Shown one piece after another: positions 58,727 to 61,974 of a DNA stretch of 61,974 nucleotides. Positions within the stretch are counted from its first letter, which is position 1. Every line of letters begins with the position of its first letter. The notes beneath the pieces are model-generated. The model worked only from the letters and a program-made list of their open reading frames with translations, was not told the origin of the DNA and made no database searches. Source of the stretch: Azolla pinnata (Eukaryota > Streptophyta > Polypodiopsida > Salviniales > Salviniaceae). Made by a program: the position numbers and the translations under genes. The DNA lies in assembly GCA_037176905.1 (NCBI GenBank), contig JBBBWG010025557.1, positions 1 to 61,974 on the forward strand, written 5' to 3'.

Positions 58727-59950
58727 TCAGTCACTGAGAGTGAGTTGGCCCACATCACATTGTTTCGCCGCAATTTCCGCCTCTTGGGGATGAATGACGA
58801 TCCCGCAATTCACCGAAGCCTAAGACAAAACAAGAGACAAGAACAGACAATCAATTCGCAACCTCGGAGGTGAGCCATACCCCCCAAGAGACCCTGATGA
58901 ACGAACAGACATACGGCTGAATGCAAGTAGAAATCTCAAAGCCCAAATGCCACGATCCCTAGATTAACCGCAAGTCCGTTTCAAGCAAATCCATCGATGC
59001 AAGCAACGCCCATTTCAAAAGAAAAAAAGAAAGCTGTCTGGATTCCCTAATCACCTCGATCATACGGCATGCACTTGTCGGGGGCTAAGATGCAAGAGAT
59101 AGTAAGCACTCTTGTCATGTCTGCTGTAATGAAAGCTGTGGACCCTTCATGCCATGGGTGTATCACCTACCTAAACAACAGAGATGCCTGAAAATGCAAG
59201 TTCGCATGTGTGTGTGTGTGTGTGTGTGTGTTGATACATACCTTCGAACGAGGGGGCGAATCGAGGCCGCCGAAGATGGAAACATAGCATACATTACCTT
59301 AATCTAGGGCGAATTCCGGCCACAAAGACATAGCATAGGCATACCTTGACCTTGGGCGAATCGAGGCCGAAGACCTTGACGCAGGCCTCGACGGGGCCGG
59401 TGATGTGGAGAGCCACGTTGTCGTGCATCACGGCGTCGTTGAGCAGATCCAGGGAGGCGGAGGGGGCCACGCTGAGGCGGCTGACGCTGATGACGGCGGT
59501 GAGGACGGTGTGGCTATGGGCGGGCTGTGTGAAGGAAGGGACGTGAGCGATGCCCAGAAGCTCGCCCTTGTAGGAGCAGCCGAGAACGGTGGGGCTGTAG
59601 ACGATGGAGACCTTGTTAGGGTTAGAAGCGGAGAAGACGAGGGCGACGCTCATGGAGAGGAAAACGCCCAATCCTCCGCCGCCTCCTCCACCTCCTCCTC
59701 CTTCTGCTTCTGCGTCTCCTCCGCCGGACGAGGAGCCATGGTCGACATGGAAGCTCTGCAGAGCCGCCGACTGGAGCACGAAGCCGGGCTTGGAGGGCTT
59801 CAGGATGAGGACGAAGAAGAGGGCGATGCCGATGAGGAGGAGGAGGAAGAGGAGGAGGGAGAGGGAGAGGCAGCAGCAGCAGTTGAAGAGGCCATGCGGG
59901 GGAGCGTCCTCGTGGAAATCCGGGGCGACCTCGGGCCTGCCATAGGCCAT
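58727..59950 (-). CDS. NHL: NDR1/HIN1-like (LEA2 domain) membrane protein
   Basis: Two minus-strand exons, 59950-59345 and 58819-58727 (phase 0), giving 232 residues. A short cytosolic N-terminus ends with a Cys cluster (FNCCCC), a possible palmitoylation site. A membrane helix follows at about residues 28-49. The outside part is a LEA2 domain: 'FSASNPNKVSIVYSP' is the family NPN block, and 'YKGELLGIAHVPSFTQPAHS' and 'VKVFGLDSPKVK' follow. The second exon (starting ASVNCGIVIHP) supplies the last beta strands, equivalent to 'VSVDCxIVIxP' in relatives. A long Gly run (coded by CCG/CCT in the plus strand) is inserted early in the domain. NHL proteins act at the plasma membrane in defence and abiotic stress. 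Reading through the intron would end instead at 59294, which loses the last strands and is less likely. Confidence 0.85.
59207..59232. repeat. (GT)n microsatellite in the NHL intron
   Basis: About thirteen GT units lie inside the intron 58820-59344. Non-coding simple sequence. Confidence 0.9.
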
Positions 59951-60780
59951 GGCCAGGGTCTCTCTCTCTCTCTCAGGGTTTCCGCTTCTGTCTCTGCTCC
60001 GTCGTCTCGCCCGCGGAGCTGCTTCCTCTGCAACCGGCTATGGCGTCTTGCAGAAGGACGCTTGAGGATCCATGGCAGCTTGCTACCGAAGCAAGAGCAG
60101 AAAAACACACTCTCTTGTTTCTCCTCTCTTTCACGGAGAGAGAGACACACAAACAGAGTTCGTTCTGTTTGCTGCTTGTGATCTTTGATCTGATTTGGTC
60201 GGCTCCAGACCGATCGATCGATCTCGCTTTCGTTCCCAAGTGATCGATCGATGGATCAATCGATCTCGCTTTCGTTCCCAAACGATCGATCGATGGATCG
60301 ATCGATCTCGCTTTCGTTCCCAAATGATCGATCGAACTCGCTTTAGTTCCCGAACGATCGATCGTCCGTTCGCTTTCGTTCCCGAATGATCGATTAACGA
60401 AACGCCGTTAGAGCGACGCCCCCCGATTAACGAGCCGAAGAAATCGCTCGAGAGAGCGATCGCGTGCAGCTTAATGACAACAACTTTCTCCTATACATAT
60501 ATATTATATGCATGTGTGTCTTGGACAACACTCAAGGAAGAACAGGAAAAACAAAACAGAGAAGAGTTCAAAACCAAAACATTGGCTTGCTTTGTTTTCT
60601 TTTGTGTGGTGCACAAGCAAAGATTCCAAACCCCAGGTGATGACGTAGGGGATGACGTCATGTGAGCCAGCCACATGCATATATGCCACGGCATGCATGC
60701 ATGCATGCATCGCCATCTCCATCTCCATCTCCATCTCCATCTCCATCTCCACCGCCACCGCCATCGCCATCGCCATCGCC
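59951..60780. promoter_or_regulatory. Head-to-head promoter region of NHL (minus) and EF-hand gene (plus)
   Basis: An 830-bp spacer separates the two start codons. A CT tract (59960-59975) sits just upstream of NHL, and a minisatellite of GATCGATC units lies at 60211-60391. A TATA-like run (TATACATATATATTATATG) at about 60492-60511 is on the EF-hand side. A palindromic TGCATGCATGCATGCA run and a (CCATCT)n tract (60711-60750) are in the probable EF-hand leader. Two genes facing outward may share control elements; that is inference. Confidence 0.5.
60211..60391. repeat. GATCGATC minisatellite, five units of 30-42 bp
   Basis: Five units, each with a GATCGATC core and CTCGCTTTCGTTCCC. The second block recurs at 60223, 60265, 60307, 60337 and about 60369. 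The first two spacings are 42 bp, the last two about 30 bp. The last two units are more diverged. Confidence 0.88.
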
Positions 60781-61422
60781 ATGGCTTCCGCTTCTGATTC
60801 TGCTTCGTCTGCTTCTGATTCTGCTTCTGATTCTGCTTCTCCTCCTCGCCGCCGCCGCCTCCACCACCACACCTTGCTTCAGCAGATTCGTGCCTTCCAA
60901 GCTCTGGACGTCAATGGCGATGGTGCCATCTCCCACGACGACCTCTCCCACGCCATCGCCTCCTCCTCCCCCTCCTCCTCCTCCTCCTCCCTCTCCCTCC
61001 TCACGATCATGCCTGCCTTGAGAATGCCGGAGCCGCCCTCCCACGCCCGGCTCCTCCCGCGCCCCTCCGACGTGCCGGCCATGATCGCCGCCGCCGACCT
61101 CGACGGCAACGGGACCGTCGACCTCGCCGAGTTCCGGCATCAGCTCGACCTCGTCCACGCAGAAGAGCGCCGGGAACGGCACGAGCCGCCGTTCCCGTCG
61201 TCGTCGTCGTCGTCGTTTCCGTCGGCCGTCGGCGACATGTTCCGGGTACTGGACGCGGACAAGGACGGATTCCTGTGCAGGGAGGACATGCGGGCGGCGA
61301 TGGCGATGTGCGGGGAGAAGCCGTCGGAGGCGGAGCTGGACGCCATGATCGCCGCGGGCGCCTGCGGCGGCGCTGCCCTAGACTTCAACGCCTTCTCGCG
61401 CCTCCTGCTCACCTTAGCGTAA
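60781..61422 (+). CDS. CML: EF-hand calcium-binding protein, calmodulin-like
   Basis: A single-exon frame of 213 residues from the ATG at 60781 (context GCCATGG). After a Ser/Ala/Asp-rich N-tail and an Arg run come three recognisable EF-hand loops. EF1 is Asp43-Asp54 ('DVNGDGAISHDD'), EF2 is Asp106-Glu117 ('DLDGNGTVDLAE') and EF3 is Asp158-Asp169 ('DADKDGFLCRED'). A fourth helix-loop-helix near 184-208 lacks metal ligands ('GACGGAALDFNA'). Only EF2 has the usual Glu at position 12; EF1 and EF3 have Asp. EF1-EF2 are separated by a long Ser-rich insert, longer than in canonical calmodulins. Likely a calcium sensor in the cytosol or nucleus. A further in-frame ATG at 60652 would add Ile-Ser repeats encoded by the CCATCT tract and is thought to be leader instead. 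Confidence 0.88.
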   Translation: MASASDSASSASDSASDSASPPRRRRLHHHTLLQQIRAFQALDVNGDGAISHDDLSHAIASSSPSSSSSSLSLLTIMPALRMPEPPSHARLLPRPSDVPAMIAAADLDGNGTVDLAEFRHQLDLVHAEERRERHEPPFPSSSSSSFPSAVGDMFRVLDADKDGFLCREDMRAAMAMCGEKPSEAELDAMIAAGACGGAALDFNAFSRLLLTLA

Positions 61423-61454
61423 CGCACACGCTTCCCCCTCCCTTCTCTTGGTTC

Positions 61455-61665
61455 TTTGTCGCATTTCTTGTTTTATCTTTTGCATCGTTTCGACCACAAT
61501 CCAGAACCTTGTCGCAGTTCTTGTTTATCTTTTGCATCGTTTCGACCACAATCCAGAACCTTGTCGCAGTTCTTGTTTATCTTTTGCATCGTTTCGACCA
61601 CAATCCAGAACCTTGTCGCAGTTCTTGTTTATCTTTTGCATCGTTTCAACCACAATCCAGAACCA
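61455..61665. repeat. 52-bp tandem repeat, four copies, in the EF-hand 3' flank
   Basis: The unit beginning CCTTGTCGCAGTTCTTG and ending CACAATCCAGAA starts at 61507, 61559 and 61611, spaced exactly 52 bp, with a diverged first copy from about 61455. Copies 2-4 are nearly identical. It starts about 30 bp after the stop codon, so it is probably transcribed as 3' UTR. Confidence 0.93.
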
Positions 61666-61769
61666 CACAATAAACGAAAGGAGATGAAATCCACATTTTC
61701 GTTGCCTCCTCCCACTTGTGGTGAATAGATTTCCTTGAGGAGAAGGAGATCCTTTGGATGTGGTGTATT

Positions 61770-61974
61770 TTCTGCATACAAGTATGGCGATTTTCGCTGT
61801 TTTTTGGCCCATTTTGACTGTACATTTTTTGCATACAAGTATGGCGATTTTCGCTGTTTTTTGGCCCATTTTTTACTGTACATTTTTTGCATACAAGTAT
61901 GGCGATTTCTCGCTGTTTTCTTGCCCATTTTTGACTGTACATTTTTTGCGTACAAGTATGGCGATTTTCGCTGT
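61770..61974. repeat. 57-60-bp tandem repeat reaching the window edge
   Basis: The marker GCATACAAGTATGGCG recurs at 61774, 61831, 61889 and 61949 (the last with one change), each followed by ATTTTCGCTGTTTTTTGGCC-like sequence. The spacing varies from 57 to 60 bp through indels in T runs. The array continues beyond the window, so the copy number is unknown. Confidence 0.93.

Larger units (their letters stand above)
61423..61974. other. 3' flank of the EF-hand gene made of two minisatellites
   Basis: After the stop codon the sequence is occupied almost wholly by a 52-bp tandem repeat (61455-61665), a short unique stretch, and a second about 58-bp tandem repeat (61770 to the window end). No gene is seen. 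Confidence 0.75.

Noticed and set aside
59294-59344. Reading the NHL gene as a single exon ending at 59294
   Set aside because: A GT donor at 59344 and an exon at 58819-58727 with the conserved final LEA2 strands fit the family better.
60652-60780. Upstream in-frame ATG for the EF-hand protein
   Set aside because: It would translate the CCATCT microsatellite as Ile-Ser repeats. The ATG at 60781 has a better context and starts a normal tail.
1-61974. tRNA, rRNA or CRISPR loci
   Set aside because: A visual search for T-arm-like GGTTCGA.TCC words and clustered repeats gave no candidate outside coding exons. A tRNAscan run would be decisive and could not be made.

Overview
This is a stretch of a land-plant nuclear genome. 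The genes are split by many short introns with plant-like splice sites, and the gene set is plant-specific: chlorophyllase, the DA1 LIM-peptidase, an SPX-MFS phosphate transporter, a HAK/KUP potassium transporter, SHV3-type GDPD-like protein, fasciclin-like AGP, NDR1/HIN1-like protein and two very long PLS-type PPR genes. TTTAGGG/CCCTAAA telomere-type repeats also occur. The PPR consensus (runs of 'LKACG', 'GNSLxDMYAKCG') together with high gene density suggests a seed-free vascular plant, perhaps a small-genome fern or a lycophyte. That placement is inference from style, not a database result. A run of 100 N marks an assembly gap at 18137-18236.

Layout. 0.4-4.8 kb: two tandem chlorophyllase genes on the minus strand, separated by a patch of degenerate telomere-like repeats; the second copy has Gly instead of the nucleophile Ser. 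6.4-10.2 kb: DA1 homologue (minus, 11 exons). 12.4-16.9 kb: SPX-MFS vacuolar phosphate transporter (minus, 12 exons). 20.2-25.3 kb: organelle-type FAD monooxygenase-like gene (minus, 11 exons). 26.7-34.2 kb: HAK/KUP potassium transporter (minus, 9 exons, 2.6-kb first intron). 37.5-40.2 kb: intronless PPR gene (plus). 41.5-46.6 kb: GDPD-like GPI-anchored protein (minus, 9 exons including a 36-nt mini-exon). 48.6-51.6 kb: kinase-less BUBR1/MAD3 checkpoint gene (plus, 11 exons, two KEN boxes). 52.1-55.1 kb: second intronless PPR gene (minus) with telomere-like repeats at its 5' end. 56.1-57.3 kb: fasciclin-like protein (plus). 58.7-59.95 kb: NHL/LEA2 membrane protein (minus). 60.8-61.4 kb: EF-hand calcium sensor (plus), followed by two different minisatellites running to the window edge.

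The genes do not form an operon or an obvious cluster. Several pairs are head-to-head (KUP/PPR, GDPDL/BUBR1, PPR/FLA, NHL/EF-hand) and may share bidirectional promoter regions. I joined the exons by hand from splice consensus, reading phase and remembered family alignments. Every model closes to a whole number of codons, but none was tested by a search. I did not find a convincing new biological system. The best leads are the chlorophyllase-like pseudoenzyme candidate, non-canonical or ambiguous splice junctions, the two-KEN BUBR1, and several structured repeats in promoters and introns.
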